Shown: positions 36,015 through 46,988, numbered from the stretch's first letter. The stretch is 64,000 bases of DNA from Fimbriimonas ginsengisoli Gsoil 348 (GCA_945881865.1 CAMCVK010000004.1:172779-236778), one strand, 5' to 3'. The notes: generated by a model not told the origin, from the letters alone. Translations and numbers: made by a program.

Positions 36015-39000
36015 TCTTTCGTCGCCGCCTCGTCGAGGTTCAAAATGGTGCTGGCCAACAAGGTGTAGGCCGCAAGTTCGTCCGCCGCCATGCCGGCCGG
36101 GCGCGGCAAATCGCCCACCTTTACCAGCTTTTCGGCGGAAGGCAGATCGCGAGAGTACTTAACCCGGTGCCGGGCAAGCCCGGTGCGTAGGATTTGCAGT
36201 TCGGCAGCGGTGGCGCGCCGACCCAGCACGTTGCGGGCCATGAATTGGATGCGGCTTTCCGGCGTTTTAGCCAGAACGAGCGTTCGCTGCGCGAGACCGC
36301 GGGCGGCCTCAAAGAAGGTCACGTCGTTCAGCAAAACCAGTGCCTGCAACGGCGTATTGGTTCTTGCACGCTGAACCCGGCACGTTTCCCGCGTCGAGCT
36401 GTCGAACAGCGTCATGTTTGGAGGGGCGGCGGTCCGCTTCCAGATGGTGTAGAGCGAGCGGCGGTAGCGGCCCTCACCCACGTCCGGCTTATAGTTGCGG
36501 AGGTTGCCGTAAACGTTCAGCTCATCCCAAATGCCCTCGGGTTGGTACGGACGGACCGAAGGGCCACCCAGGCGCTGCTTCAGCAGTCCGGCGGTCATCA
36601 ACGCCTGGTCGCGCAGCACTTCGGCGGGCAGTCGGAATCTCGGTCCACGTGCCAGGTACCGGTTGACCGGATCCATCTTGAGCAACTCCGGAGAGATCGC
36701 AGAGCTTTGCCGGTAGGTCGCGCTGGTGACGATCTTTCGCAGGAACCCTTTCACGTTCCAGCCGGAAGCCACGAAGTCGGTTGCCATCCAATCGAGAAGT
36801 TGCGGGTGCGTCGGAAACTCGGCGCGGGTGCCGAAGTCTTCGATGGTGCTGACAATCCCGTTGCCAAAGAATCGCTCCCAGAACCGGTTGACGGTGACCC
36901 GCGCGGTGAGCGGATTAGCGGGATCCACGATCCACTTCGCGAGACCGAGGCGATTGTTCGGCGTGCCCTTCGCGAACGCGGGAAGCACCTTGGGGATGGT
37001 CGGCGGGACGATCTCGCCACGGTGATCGTAAAGTCCGCGTTTCAGGAGGTACGCCGGGCGCGGCTTGCGCATCTCTTCCATTACCATGACGGTCGGAATC
37101 GCATTCGTCAGGTCGCCGTGAGACTTTGCCGCCGCTTCCCGGGCTTGGTCGAGTTTGGCAAACTCGGGGTCGTTCTCCCGTGAGTAGAGCTTGGCGAGCT
37201 GCAACCGCTGGTCGGCGGTGCGCTTTTCGTCAGGAATGTCGAGGAGTGCGCGCGCCGGATGCGAACCCGAAAGTCCGGCTACCTCGCGCGGCGAGATGAC
37301 GCGCTGGTAGATCGCCAAATCTTCCACCGCCCCCATGTAGCCGTCCGAGCTGGATCGGCGGCCAACCGTGAGGGGAACTTCCGTGCGGGTGGTGCCGTTC
37401 AGGCGGTCGGCTTCGATCTCGGTTTCCACCGGCGCGCCGTTGAGATATATGCGGACACCGGCGGCTTTTCCGCTGCCGTCGTAGCTCACGGCCACGTGCG
37501 TCCATTCGTTTTCTTTGATGCGCGGCTTGGCGTTGACCTTGATCGCGCTATCCGGCCAGCTTGAGATGAGGTGCATGGCGACCATTCCGTTGGCGAGGTG
37601 TAGGTCCCAGCCTTGGTAGTTCTTGCCGGAGTTCATCTTGGCAACGGGCGCCCCGTTGACCGACTGCGGCCGAATCCAAAGGGCATAGGAGTAGGGCGAG
37701 GTGCGATCGAAGTCGCCAACGTTGCCAAGCTCCAAGTAGTCGTTGCCGCTGGTTTGCACGGCTCCTCCGCCGCGTCCGGTATCGAACTTTGGCGCACCCT
37801 TAAGGGTTGCCTGTGCGGCGGTGCCGTCAATCGCGCGGGGATTCGATCCGAATGAGTATCTGGCCGCTAAGCCCTCACGAAGGGAAGGCTGGGCACCGAC
37901 ATCGGGCAAAACCCAGCTCGCCGCGACGGCCTCGTTGGCTTTTGCGCGCGATGCGGTCTCGGCTTCCAGCTCATCCAACGACTTTTTACGACGTTTCAGC
38001 TCGGCGACCTGGGCCGGAAGCGGGGCCGAGATGAACGGCGGGTGGTTTACCGGCCGCTCTTCCCCGCTTCCGCTTTCCGGAATGTTGTTGAAATAAGCAA
38101 ACATCCCGTAGAATTCTTTTTGCGAAATCGGGTCGTACTTGTGGTCGTGGCAACGCGCGCAGCCGCTGGTGAGGCCGAGCCAAACCGTCGAGGTCGTCTC
38201 CACGCGGTCGATCACGTTTTCCACGCGCCATTCCTCGGGGACTACGCCGCCCTCTGTGTTGATGCGGTGGTTGCGGTTGAACCCGGTGGCGATTTTTTGG
38301 TCCAGCGTTGCGTTTGGCAACAAGTCGCCGGCCAGCTGCTCGACCGTGAACTTGTCGTACGGCATGTTTTTGTCGAACGCGTTGAGGACCCAGTCGCGCC
38401 AGCGCCACTGGTACCGCTCGTAATCGGCCTGGTACCCGTTACTGTCGGCGTAGCGAGCGTAATCCATCCAGTCCATCGCCATCCGCTCGGCGTAGCGCGG
38501 TGAGGCGAGCAGGCGGTCGACGACGCGCTCGTAGGCTCCGGGAGCCGTATCCGCCAGAAAATCATCTGTCTCGAATGGCGTGGGAGGAAGGCCGGTGAGG
38601 TCGAGGGTCACGCGGCGAATCAACGTCGCCTTATCGGCCTGCGGCGACGGTTTGAGGTTGCGGTCTTCGAGCTCGGCGAGGATGAAACGGTCGATTTCGT
38701 TCTTTGGCCATGCGGAGTTTTTCACGACCGGCAGCGCGGGCCGATCCGCCTTTACGAATGCCCAGTGCGGGGAAAATTCGGCGCCCTCTTCAATCCACTG
38801 GGCGAGGATTCGCTTTTCTTCTGCGCTGATCACCTTGTTGCTGCTGGCGGGCGGCATGAGGAGCGGTGAGTTTTTGGGTGCGTGAATCCGCTTTAGGAGC
38901 TCGCTCTTGGCCGGGCTGCCCGGAACGATCGCCCGCCGACCGCTGGCCAGAAGCGCCGTGGCACCTTTCCGGTTGTCGAGCCGGAGGCCGGCAAACACCG

Positions 39001-39175
39001 TGTTCTTGTCGTTTCCGTGGCAGGTCAAGCACTTGCTGAGGATCGGCCGAACGTCTCGGTTGTAAACGACCTTCTTCCGCTTTGCGGCTTCGGCGGGCAC
39101 GCGGGCGAGCACGCCCCCGAGGAAAAGAAGCGAGAGGCCAAGCAGGCCAAACCGGATGCGATTGTTCGATACCAT
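36011..39175 (-). CDS. PSD1-type protein: cytochrome c, DUF1549, LamG and DUF1553 domains
   Basis: 1054 residues with an N-terminal signal. Order: cytochrome c module with a single heme site CLTCH (about 53); DUF1549 ([40 protein letters not shown]); a LamG/concanavalin-like sugar-binding domain (about 455-610, [28 protein letters not shown]); and DUF1553 ([40 protein letters not shown]). Such proteins are secreted and thought to attack complex polysaccharides or connect to electron transport; this is inference. Coupled to DUF1501 by ATGA. Confidence 0.93.
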   Translation of the reverse strand: MVSNNRIRFGLLGLSLLFLGGVLARVPAEAAKRKKVVYNRDVRPILSKCLTCHGNDKNTVFAGLRLDNRKGATALLASGRRAIVPGSPAKSELLKRIHAPKNSPLLMPPASSNKVISAEEKRILAQWIEEGAEFSPHWAFVKADRPALPVVKNSAWPKNEIDRFILAELEDRNLKPSPQADKATLIRRVTLDLTGLPPTPFETDDFLADTAPGAYERVVDRLLASPRYAERMAMDWMDYARYADSNGYQADYERYQWRWRDWVLNAFDKNMPYDKFTVEQLAGDLLPNATLDQKIATGFNRNHRINTEGGVVPEEWRVENVIDRVETTSTVWLGLTSGCARCHDHKYDPISQKEFYGMFAYFNNIPESGSGEERPVNHPPFISAPLPAQVAELKRRKKSLDELEAETASRAKANEAVAASWVLPDVGAQPSLREGLAARYSFGSNPRAIDGTAAQATLKGAPKFDTGRGGGAVQTSGNDYLELGNVGDFDRTSPYSYALWIRPQSVNGAPVAKMNSGKNYQGWDLHLANGMVAMHLISSWPDSAIKVNAKPRIKENEWTHVAVSYDGSGKAAGVRIYLNGAPVETEIEADRLNGTTRTEVPLTVGRRSSSDGYMGAVEDLAIYQRVISPREVAGLSGSHPARALLDIPDEKRTADQRLQLAKLYSRENDPEFAKLDQAREAAAKSHGDLTNAIPTVMVMEEMRKPRPAYLLKRGLYDHRGEIVPPTIPKVLPAFAKGTPNNRLGLAKWIVDPANPLTARVTVNRFWERFFGNGIVSTIEDFGTRAEFPTHPQLLDWMATDFVASGWNVKGFLRKIVTSATYRQSSAISPELLKMDPVNRYLARGPRFRLPAEVLRDQALMTAGLLKQRLGGPSVRPYQPEGIWDELNVYGNLRNYKPDVGEGRYRRSLYTIWKRTAAPPNMTLFDSSTRETCRVQRARTNTPLQALVLLNDVTFFEAARGLAQRTLVLAKTPESRIQFMARNVLGRRATAAELQILRTGLARHRVKYSRDLPSAEKLVKVGDLPRPAGMAADELAAYTLLASTILNLDEAATKE

Positions 39176-39240
39176 GGCTCGTCGTTAAGGCTCCACTATA
39201 GCGGACATCGGCCCAATTGGCTAGCCACTGTCCATTCCAT

Positions 39241-41241
39241 TTAGTACGGAAGCTTCGCGACCGCTTTGCCGATGAGCGCAATCGAGATCGCTGCCATTCC
39301 AATAAGGCCGGTGCCGCAGGAGAAGCCTGCCAGCAAAACCGGCGCGTACCGGCTCCAAGTGTCGACGCCGTAGCGCGCCGCAAGATACTTCCGGCCATAC
39401 CAAGCCCCAAAGAACTGCGGCAGCGTGTTCGCCGGGAACAACCCGAGTCCACCCGCAAAGCCGTAGAAAAATAGCAACGGCCACTTAAAGACGGTAAATA
39501 GTCCAAACGTAAACAGTCCGGCCACGCAACCGCCCAGGATGTACAGCGGCTTGATGGCCGCCAAGACGTAGTTCTGGGCGCCGTCCGATCGCGGCAAGTT
39601 GATTTGTTGCCAAACCGCGGCTTGCTGCGCCTGAATCGGCCAGAAGTTCTGGGCGTACGGGAACGCCGCGTTCGGCAGTGCATTTGTGTTCCAGAAGAAG
39701 CCCCAGAAGAGGAAGCTGGAGACCAGCACGACCGGCAGCATGAACGCCTCGGCCTTGAAAATGCTGACCATCTTGGTGCCGGTCAGCTCGACCTCGCGGA
39801 AGCGCTGGGCCACCCAACCGTGGTCTTGCAGCGGAACCGGCGCGTACCAAATGTCCACCCGCTGGTAGCCCGAGGCCACGATGCTGGCTTCCTTAAGGTA
39901 CGGGAAGCCGATTCCGCGACCGGTGAGGCCGATCATTCGCGCGGAAATATAGGAATTCAGCGGGCTCCAGATGAAGCCGAAGAACGCCAGAATCCAGAGC
40001 GGGAAGTTCGGCACCAAGATTCGGCAAACGATGATCGTGATCGCCGTCGCGACGAGCCAGCCGCCGATCGCGATGAACAGCGGGATATCGCCACGTCCTT
40101 TCGGCGGGGCCAACGAGAACTTCCGTTCGGCGCTCACGCGCTTCGCCTCGCGGACCGATTTGATCACGAGCATCATGCCGATGATGGCCACCGCGATGTT
40201 GATCCCGATTCCGACGGAGAGCCAGAAATCCATGTCGACGCTGAGCTTGGTGACGAGGGCGTCAGATCCTTTACGGTAGCTGGGGAGCAACCCAGCGTGA
40301 TAGAGGATCGGGTTCATGACGACCATGCCTAGCACGCTGGCCAGGGCCGCGCCACCCAGAATTTCGAACGGCAAAACGAACCCAATGAGGACGTTGCCTA
40401 GGCTGAAGCTGAGGCCCACGATGGCGGCCGGGAGGAAGCTTTCGACGCTGGTCGTAAAGTCGGCAAACGGAATCGGGAAGATGGTGAACGAGTCGCCCAG
40501 TAGGGTTCCCGAGAGCACCGGCACGCCGATGTACAGGAAGCCAAACATCAGGCCGACGACGGTGCCGGTCGAGAAAATGCCCCAGCGCCAGCTTTCGGTG
40601 CCGGCCTCGCTAAGGGCGGTGGCACCGCTCGCGGCGACCGGCGCGTAGGGGAACGGAAGCTTTTCGACGTCGCTGGTGATGCGGAAAAGCGCATAGCCCA
40701 TTCCCATCCAGCTGAGTCGGCCGCAGACCTCGGTAACGAGCAGCAGCGCAATCGGCTTCCACCAGTCGGGGTGCCAAAGCTCGCGTTGCAGAATCGCCGG
40801 GCTGTTGGGCGACGGCACCGACCACGACGGAATTTCGCTTACGAATGGCGCGGCGGAGGGGCTGCTGACGAAGTAGGCGTTCCAAATCATCCACGAAAAC
40901 GGACCGCCGGCAAGGCCACGTTCCGCACTGGCCACCGCCGTTAGGCCGGCCGCGATGTAGAACAGGATGTAGATTTCCTGTTTCTTCAGCGGGGCGTACG
41001 AGCGGCGGGCGACCTCGGCGAAGAGCACGATCGTGACCCACTCCGCGGCGTCGCCGATGCCCTGCCCGGCCACGAGGCCAAGGTACATGCCGCCCGGCAA
41101 CATGAAGAGGGCGATAAAGATTGCCCCAATGATGGTTTTGAGCGTGAAACCGTCCTCGAACTGAATCTCTTCAGTCTCGGGTTTCTGGTCCAAATCCTCG
41201 GGCTCCGTCGCCGGCGAGGGGAGGATGTCTCCTTGAGGCAT
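39241..41241 (-). CDS. OPT-family oligopeptide transporter-like membrane protein
   Basis: 666 residues. After an acidic 35-residue cytoplasmic leader there are about 14 hydrophobic segments in the OPT pattern, with conserved loops ALLLVTEVCGRLSWMGMGYA, FGFIWSPLNSYISARMIGL and NTLPQFFGAWYGRKYLAARY. Many armatimonad homologues are called OPT transporters. Likely a proton-driven importer of oligopeptides or metal chelates. Starts 97 bp from the divergent mutS. Confidence 0.82.
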   Translation of the reverse strand: MPQGDILPSPATEPEDLDQKPETEEIQFEDGFTLKTIIGAIFIALFMLPGGMYLGLVAGQGIGDAAEWVTIVLFAEVARRSYAPLKKQEIYILFYIAAGLTAVASAERGLAGGPFSWMIWNAYFVSSPSAAPFVSEIPSWSVPSPNSPAILQRELWHPDWWKPIALLLVTEVCGRLSWMGMGYALFRITSDVEKLPFPYAPVAASGATALSEAGTESWRWGIFSTGTVVGLMFGFLYIGVPVLSGTLLGDSFTIFPIPFADFTTSVESFLPAAIVGLSFSLGNVLIGFVLPFEILGGAALASVLGMVVMNPILYHAGLLPSYRKGSDALVTKLSVDMDFWLSVGIGINIAVAIIGMMLVIKSVREAKRVSAERKFSLAPPKGRGDIPLFIAIGGWLVATAITIIVCRILVPNFPLWILAFFGFIWSPLNSYISARMIGLTGRGIGFPYLKEASIVASGYQRVDIWYAPVPLQDHGWVAQRFREVELTGTKMVSIFKAEAFMLPVVLVSSFLFWGFFWNTNALPNAAFPYAQNFWPIQAQQAAVWQQINLPRSDGAQNYVLAAIKPLYILGGCVAGLFTFGLFTVFKWPLLFFYGFAGGLGLFPANTLPQFFGAWYGRKYLAARYGVDTWSRYAPVLLAGFSCGTGLIGMAAISIALIGKAVAKLPY

Positions 41242-41338
41242 GTGCCCCAGATTATGCGCCGGAAATGCGCCTTTGTGCCTAAGGATTCCAATTTTTGTCG
41301 TGGGTGTAGATTCCAGTTAAGACGCCACAATACAAACC

Positions 41339-43900
41339 ATGACCGCGCAGACGCCGATGCTCCGCCAATATTTTGCGGCGAAGGCCGAGCACCCGGGCGT
41401 GGTGCTGGCGATGCGGGTCGGCGACTTCTATGAGTTCTACGGCGAAGACGCTGAGACCGCCGCGCGCGCCCTCGAGATAACCCTGACCGGACGCGAAGAC
41501 GGCACCAACGGCCGGATCGCCATGGCCGGTGTACCGTTTCACTCCGTCGAGAAGTATCTGGTTCGGCTTATCCAGCAAGGCATCAAGGTCGCGCTTTGCG
41601 ACCAGTTGGAGGATCCCAAGGCGACGAAAGGGCTGGTGAAGCGAGGCGTGACTCGCGTGCTAACGCCGGGCACGCTGGTTGAAGACGCGATGCTCCCGAG
41701 CGGGCAAAACAGCTTTCTCGCTGCCATTTGCGTCATGCCGCGCGGTACCGGCCTGGCCCTGCTGGACCCCAGCACCGGCGAGTTCACCGTTACCGAGGTG
41801 TCGAACGAGCGCGCGCAGGAGGTCTTGATCCAGGAATTGGCCCGGATCCGCCCCGCCGAACTGCTCATCGGCGAGGAAGCCGACGGCTTTGGCGAATTCG
41901 CCCATGGGAGCCTGGGCGTCGCGATCACAAACGCCAAAACTCCGACGGCAGACCGAGCCGCCCGCGCGCTGCTCGCGCATTTCAACGTGACGTCGTTGGC
42001 GGGCTTTGGCTGCGTCGATCTGCCCGCCGCAACCACCGCCGCCGCCATGGTGCTGGCGTATGCAACCCAAAACAAGCTCTCCCTCTCGCACGTTGACTCT
42101 CTCAGCAGCTATTCCGTCGATGGTTTCATGCGCATCGACCCGGCCACGCGTCGCTCGCTGGAGCTCACGCAGAATCTGGCCGACGGCTCGCGCCGGTTCA
42201 CGCTGTTGAGCGTGCTGGACGAAACCGTGACGCCGATGGGCGGACGGTTGCTTCGCCGCTGGATCGATCAACCGTTGCTCGACCGGGCCGATATCGAGTT
42301 CCGGCTCGACGCCGTCGAACGTCTTTTTCGCGCGTCGCTCGTGCGAACCGACATTCGGGAAGCACTGCGAAAGGTGAACGACATCGAGCGGTTGGTCTCG
42401 CGATGTGCCACCGGCCACGCGACGCCACGCGATCTTTCGGCACTTCGAGCGGGTCTCGACGCAATGCCGCTGCTCATCGAGCCGCTGCTGAAGGTTGGCC
42501 TGGGTCGGATTCAAGAGCTTCGCGAGCAACTGGTCGACCACACCGACTTGCGCCAAACGTTGGAACGAGCCGTCGTGGCCGACCCGCCCGCTTCGCTGCG
42601 CGACGGCGGGGTGATTCGGCCCGAGTATGACCCCGAGCTGGATGCCCTGCGGAACCTAGCGCGCGGGGGCCGCGCCTACATTGCCGGTCTGGAGCAACGC
42701 GAACGCGAGCGAACCGGCATCAACGGCCTCAAGGTCGGGTTCAACTCAGTCTTCGGCTACTACCTGGAGATCAGCAAGTCGAACCTGGACCGCGTGCCGG
42801 AAGATTACATTCGCAAGCAAACCACCGCCAACGCCGAGCGGTATATCACCGCCGAACTGAAGGACCACGAATCGCAGGTTTTGGGCGCGCAGGAAAAAGC
42901 CCAGGCGCTGGAGGCGGACCTTTTCTACCGGCTGCGCCAGCGGGTCGCCGAGCATGGCCGCGCCCTCCTGCAAACCGCCCGCGCCCTTGCCGAGCTGGAC
43001 GCCTTAATTGCCTTGGCCGAAGCCGCCGTACGGCGCGACTACGTTCGGCCGGTGATGACGGACGACGAGCCCGACGCCATCGAGATCGAAGGCGGTCGGC
43101 ACCCGGTGGTCGAGGCTGCCATAGCCGGGTTTGTGCCTAACGAAACCGCGCTGAACGGAGAGACGCGGCTCATCATTTTGACCGGTCCGAATATGGCCGG
43201 AAAATCGACCTACCTTCGCCAGAACGCGCTGATCCAGTTGATGGCGCAAATGGGGTCATTCGTGCCCGCGCGGTCGGCGCGGCTGGGTCGCTGCGACCGG
43301 GTCTTCGCGCGCATCGGCGCGAAAGACGAACTTGCGCTGGGGCAGAGCACGTTCATGGTCGAGATGGTCGAGGCGGCGAATATTCTCAACCACGCCACCG
43401 CGCGGTCGCTCGTGATTCTGGATGAAGTCGGGCGCGGAACGTCGACCTTTGACGGTCTCGCGATCGCCTGGGCGATGGTGGAGCACCTCGCGGCGGTCGG
43501 CGCGAAGACATTTTTTGCCACCCACTACCACCAGCTAAACACTTTGGAATCGCGTTTTCCGACCATCGCGAACTTCCGAGTGGCGGTCGAGGAGCGCGGA
43601 GATGACCTGGTTTGGACGCACCGGGTGTTGCCCGGCGGCGCGGACCGCTCGTACGGCATCCACGTTGCGCGCATGGCCGGGGTTCCGGCCGAGGTTCTGG
43701 CCCGGGCAACGGCGGTTTTGCGCGACTTGGAATCGGAAGGTCCCGTGCCGGTTCCGGCACGAACCGAACGCCTGCAGATGACACTGTTCGAGATGGAGCC
43801 GCCGGAGGTGATGGGCGAACTCAACCGGCTCGATGTGAACCAACTGACGCCGCTGGGCGCACTCAAGCTTTTGGACGACTGGAAACGCAAGTTCACGTAG
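41339..43900 (+). CDS. mutS: DNA mismatch repair protein MutS
   Basis: 853 residues, full length. The N-terminal mismatch domain carries the probe F-x-E site in GDFYEFYGEDAE. The connector and lever domains follow, and the ATPase domain has Walker A GPNMAGKSTYLRQ (about 615), the signature STFMVEMVEAANIL and Walker B LVILDEVGRGTSTFDG (about 695). It recognises mismatches and recruits MutL, which is not in the window. The C-terminal dimerisation tail is intact. Confidence 0.98.
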   Translation: MTAQTPMLRQYFAAKAEHPGVVLAMRVGDFYEFYGEDAETAARALEITLTGREDGTNGRIAMAGVPFHSVEKYLVRLIQQGIKVALCDQLEDPKATKGLVKRGVTRVLTPGTLVEDAMLPSGQNSFLAAICVMPRGTGLALLDPSTGEFTVTEVSNERAQEVLIQELARIRPAELLIGEEADGFGEFAHGSLGVAITNAKTPTADRAARALLAHFNVTSLAGFGCVDLPAATTAAAMVLAYATQNKLSLSHVDSLSSYSVDGFMRIDPATRRSLELTQNLADGSRRFTLLSVLDETVTPMGGRLLRRWIDQPLLDRADIEFRLDAVERLFRASLVRTDIREALRKVNDIERLVSRCATGHATPRDLSALRAGLDAMPLLIEPLLKVGLGRIQELREQLVDHTDLRQTLERAVVADPPASLRDGGVIRPEYDPELDALRNLARGGRAYIAGLEQRERERTGINGLKVGFNSVFGYYLEISKSNLDRVPEDYIRKQTTANAERYITAELKDHESQVLGAQEKAQALEADLFYRLRQRVAEHGRALLQTARALAELDALIALAEAAVRRDYVRPVMTDDEPDAIEIEGGRHPVVEAAIAGFVPNETALNGETRLIILTGPNMAGKSTYLRQNALIQLMAQMGSFVPARSARLGRCDRVFARIGAKDELALGQSTFMVEMVEAANILNHATARSLVILDEVGRGTSTFDGLAIAWAMVEHLAAVGAKTFFATHYHQLNTLESRFPTIANFRVAVEERGDDLVWTHRVLPGGADRSYGIHVARMAGVPAEVLARATAVLRDLESEGPVPVPARTERLQMTLFEMEPPEVMGELNRLDVNQLTPLGALKLLDDWKRKFT

Positions 43901-43960
43901 GCGCCAGCTAAACGCGATATCTTTTCCAAGTATCGTGGGAGTTAAGTATCCTTACTTGGT

Positions 43961-44788
43961 ATGGGTAACGTGTTCGACATTGCCACTAGTCGAGATGCTG
44001 AAGTCTTTCTAACCGCAGCAACCGAAGATCAGGTGATCGTTTGGGACTTGCGCACGAGACGCGAACTGAGATCGTTTCCGGCATGGATCGACCTCGGCGG
44101 GCAGCGACTCGCACTCTCGCCCGACGGTAGCGTCGGCTATGTTGGGGCCTATAGCCGGTACGGGGTTGCGGCTCACAACGTGGCAACCGGAGAACTTATA
44201 TGGCGACGCAAAGACCTCAAGCGGGTCCAGACGTTGCTCGTTTCGCCCGACGGTGCTCGACTTTACGTAGAACTAGAGGGCCGATCTGCGGTCGAGTTGG
44301 ACACCGCGACCGGGGACAACCTGAACACGCTTCCGGCGGTGAAAGGGATTTGGGAGAGCCCATTCGCTCCCCTTCAACTCCGCGTGAAGAGAAGTCTTGA
44401 GCTGACCAATCTGGATGGCAGCCGGGTCCGGTCGTACCCTCGCGAGAGCTTTGCCGCGCTTCATGCGGTTTTTGGTCCCGATCGACTTCTCGTTTCGGAA
44501 GCAGGCGAATTCGTCCGCTGCTTTGACCTCGTTACTTATCAGGAGCTATGGCGATATGGTTCCCAGGGCAGTCACGCGTTGCGGCTCGGTTTCCACGAGG
44601 GAAGCGGCTCCTTTTCGGCGGTGATGTGGTCTTACGAGAAAGGCGGCTCTCGTCAACTCGTCCGGTTTGGAGATACCGGTCCCGTTGGAGAGCCGGAAGA
44701 CTTGCCCGGGGCCTGGTGCCATGAGTATGCAAATCGCGGCGCCAAGTTGGTGCTCGTCGGCGACGAGGTTGATGTTATCGACGTTTAG
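43961..44788 (+). CDS. Cytoplasmic WD40/PQQ-like propeller fragment
   Basis: 275 residues with no signal peptide. WD-like strands are visible: IVWDLRTRRELRSF, LALSPDGSVGYVGA, TLLVSPDGARLYVELEG and CFDLVTYQELWRY. Four or so blades are present, fewer than a closed seven-bladed propeller needs, so it may be a truncated paralogue or half of a dimer. The ATG is preceded by a 60 bp gap after mutS. Converges with the membrane protein gene, with 14 bp overlap of the stops. Confidence 0.65.
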   Translation: MGNVFDIATSRDAEVFLTAATEDQVIVWDLRTRRELRSFPAWIDLGGQRLALSPDGSVGYVGAYSRYGVAAHNVATGELIWRRKDLKRVQTLLVSPDGARLYVELEGRSAVELDTATGDNLNTLPAVKGIWESPFAPLQLRVKRSLELTNLDGSRVRSYPRESFAALHAVFGPDRLLVSEAGEFVRCFDLVTYQELWRYGSQGSHALRLGFHEGSGSFSAVMWSYEKGGSRQLVRFGDTGPVGEPEDLPGAWCHEYANRGAKLVLVGDEVDVIDV

Positions 44789-45446
44789 CCGAGACCGCCG
44801 CCATTCGCACCCAGACGAGGCTCCAGGCCGCTTGGCCAAACAGAAAAAGCCAGAACTGCAAGTCCGCCGGAAGCGAGTAGATCGCCGTCACGACCGGAAC
44901 CCAGAACGTCCAGCCGGTGAGCTGGCGGCTGATGAACTGGTAGGTATATTCCCCGTTCGCCAAAGACAAAGCCGCGCCGGAGGCCCGAAAACCCGCGTCG
45001 CGCCAGGCAAACGCGAGCAAGCCATATGGCAGCGCAAGCAGCGGCGTGAAGCCAAGCTGGTCCACCACGATCTTCGTGATCACCGTCCCGGGATCCGTTC
45101 CCGCCCCAAACCAAATGCTCAGCAATTGGTAGAAACTATCCACCAGCAACCCCATCAGCGCGAAAAAACCAACCTGAAAGAGCAGGTCCGCCCGGCCCGA
45201 ACGCTCCTTCAAGATCAGCCGCTTCATCAATTCCGGGATGAGAACCGTTGCGATCGGCGTCGAAATCGCGGGAAAAAGCGGGCCGATTTGGCCGCGCCAA
45301 GACTTGCCGGTCGCCAGAATCTGCTGCGCGTTTGGGCTGGCATAGTAGCTGCCCACCATCACGAAAGCCGCCCCGATGAGCAGAAGCATCAGCTGCCAGT
45401 TGTGCCGAACGGCGTCGATCCCGGGTTGGATCGGGTCGCGCTTCAC
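44775..45446 (-). CDS. Integral membrane protein, possibly Mpv17/PMP22-like
   Basis: 223 residues with four to five hydrophobic segments (about 18-36, 58-75, 87-115, 130-150, 185-215). The segment GWTFWVPVVTAIYSLPADLQ near the end resembles the W-x-x-W-P pattern of Mpv17/PMP22 proteins, though the match is weak. ATGA overlap with serC means it is translated after it. Function unknown. Confidence 0.6.
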   Translation of the reverse strand: MKRDPIQPGIDAVRHNWQLMLLLIGAAFVMVGSYYASPNAQQILATGKSWRGQIGPLFPAISTPIATVLIPELMKRLILKERSGRADLLFQVGFFALMGLLVDSFYQLLSIWFGAGTDPGTVITKIVVDQLGFTPLLALPYGLLAFAWRDAGFRASGAALSLANGEYTYQFISRQLTGWTFWVPVVTAIYSLPADLQFWLFLFGQAAWSLVWVRMAAVSAKRR

Positions 45447-46510
45447 AAACCTTTCGCCCCGGCAAAGGCGTTCATGAAGTCGGCAAGCGCAATCGCCGAC
45501 GCGAGCGGGACGCCGTTGTAGAGGCTGGCGCGGACGCCGCCGACCGACCGATGCCCGGCCAGCCCCGATAGCCCGACCGCTTCGGCGAGCAAGAGAAACG
45601 TGGAAGTTAGCGAGGCATCGCGGAGGGTGAACGTCACGTTCATCTGGCTGCGGGCATCGCGGTCAGCATGGCCGAGATAGAAGCCGTCCGAGCCGTCAAT
45701 GGCGTCGTAAATCAGCTTCGCCTTGGCGGCATTTTGGGCGGCGATCGTCGGCAAACCACCAAGACGTTTCCAATAGGCGAGCACCCGACCGGTCACGTAG
45801 ATGCTCCATGTCGGCGGTGTATTGTATAAGCTCCCGCTCTTAGCTTGAACACTATAGGAGGACATCGGGACATCGCATTTGGCCCGGTCCAGGAAATCCT
45901 GGCGAATCAGAACAATGGTCACCCCGGCCGGACCCAGATTCTTTTGCGCTCCGGCATAGAGCAATCCCACCCCATCAAACTCGATTGGACGCGACAAAAT
46001 ATCGCTCGAAACATCGGCTACAACCGGCACATTGGCCGAAACGAAACTCGGAAGCTGGACGCCTTGGATCGTCTCGTTCGATGTTATGTGCAGGTACGGA
46101 GCGTCAACGCTAAACTCCAACGAAGTAGGAATCGAACGATAAGGCGCGCCCGTGTCGTGAACGACCTTTGCCGTCGGGTTCACCTCGACGGCTTTTTGCC
46201 CCCAAGTCCCGGTGATGATGTGCGCTCCACCGTCGCCAAAATTCATCGGCAAAAGCGAAAACTGCGTGCTCGCTCCGCCCTGCAGAAACAGAACGCGGAA
46301 GTTCGGCGGTACCGAAAGCAACTCGCGAAGGTCGGCTTCGGTCTGCGCCAAAATCGCCTCGAATTCCGGCGACCGATGGCTCATTTCCATCACGCCCATT
46401 CCAGCGCCTTCGTGGTTGTAGATGCCTTCAGCAAGCTCGGCAAGAACCTCGACCGGAAGCGCCGAAGGACCGGCGGAAAAGTTGTGGATGCGTCCGAACG
46501 GAAGGCTCAT
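45443..46510 (-). CDS. serC: Phosphoserine aminotransferase
   Basis: Second step of serine synthesis, also used for the pyridoxal phosphate pathway in some bacteria. 355 residues. Signatures: NFSAGPSALPVEVLAELAEG, MGVMEMSHRSPEFEAIL, LFLQGGASTQFSLLPMNF, DVSSDILSRP, and the pyridoxal lysine in LLYAGAQKNLGPAGVTIV (about residue 192). Normal length. The stop overlaps the following membrane protein gene. The gene before it (SRPBCC) is 2 bp away. Confidence 0.97.
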   Translation of the reverse strand: MSLPFGRIHNFSAGPSALPVEVLAELAEGIYNHEGAGMGVMEMSHRSPEFEAILAQTEADLRELLSVPPNFRVLFLQGGASTQFSLLPMNFGDGGAHIITGTWGQKAVEVNPTAKVVHDTGAPYRSIPTSLEFSVDAPYLHITSNETIQGVQLPSFVSANVPVVADVSSDILSRPIEFDGVGLLYAGAQKNLGPAGVTIVLIRQDFLDRAKCDVPMSSYSVQAKSGSLYNTPPTWSIYVTGRVLAYWKRLGGLPTIAAQNAAKAKLIYDAIDGSDGFYLGHADRDARSQMNVTFTLRDASLTSTFLLLAEAVGLSGLAGHRSVGGVRASLYNGVPLASAIALADFMNAFAGAKGL

Positions 46511-46512
46511 AC

Positions 46513-46953
46513 CTACTGTGCCGCCTGCCGGGCGAACGCTTCATTGATCGATTCTAGGTTCTTTACGACGATCGAGTGAATGACCTTCCGAACCAGTGCC
46601 CCAACGGTCGGCACGTTGTATTCGTAATCCAGCGACTGATCGAACCGAGTGCCGCCGTTCTCCTCGCGAAATTGCCAGGTGCCTTCCAGCCGGTCGTAGT
46701 CACCCTGCAGCTGCCGAAAGCGCGACGCGTGGTTTGCATCGTCCCAAATCTCTTCCTGTCGCCACCGAATTTTGAGCCCAAACGTCGGCACGACGCCCAC
46801 CCAGTCGGCCACGAATCGCCCGCCATCGCGCTCGACGGCGGTCACCGAGACAACCTCCTTCATGTATTCCGGATACCGCTCCGACTCTTTGGCAATGGCA
46901 TAAACCTTGGCCAGCGGGGCGTCGATCCACACGGAAGTCGTGACGGTTGGCAT
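46513..46953 (-). CDS. SRPBCC-family (coenzyme Q-binding / polyketide cyclase-like) protein
   Basis: 146 residues that fit a helix-grip fold: TSVWIDAPLAKVYAIAKESE at the N-terminus, the strand WVGVVPTFGLKIRWRQEE in the middle, and a long C-terminal helix VRKVIHSIVVKNLESINEAF. Binds a hydrophobic ligand in family members; here the ligand is unknown. First gene of the serC operon and divergent from the dehydrogenase operon. Confidence 0.8.
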   Translation of the reverse strand: MPTVTTSVWIDAPLAKVYAIAKESERYPEYMKEVVSVTAVERDGGRFVADWVGVVPTFGLKIRWRQEEIWDDANHASRFRQLQGDYDRLEGTWQFREENGGTRFDQSLDYEYNVPTVGALVRKVIHSIVVKNLESINEAFARQAAQ

Positions 46954-46988
46954 CGTCCGAAAGGTACCTTTACGGGGGCAGTCTTCGT

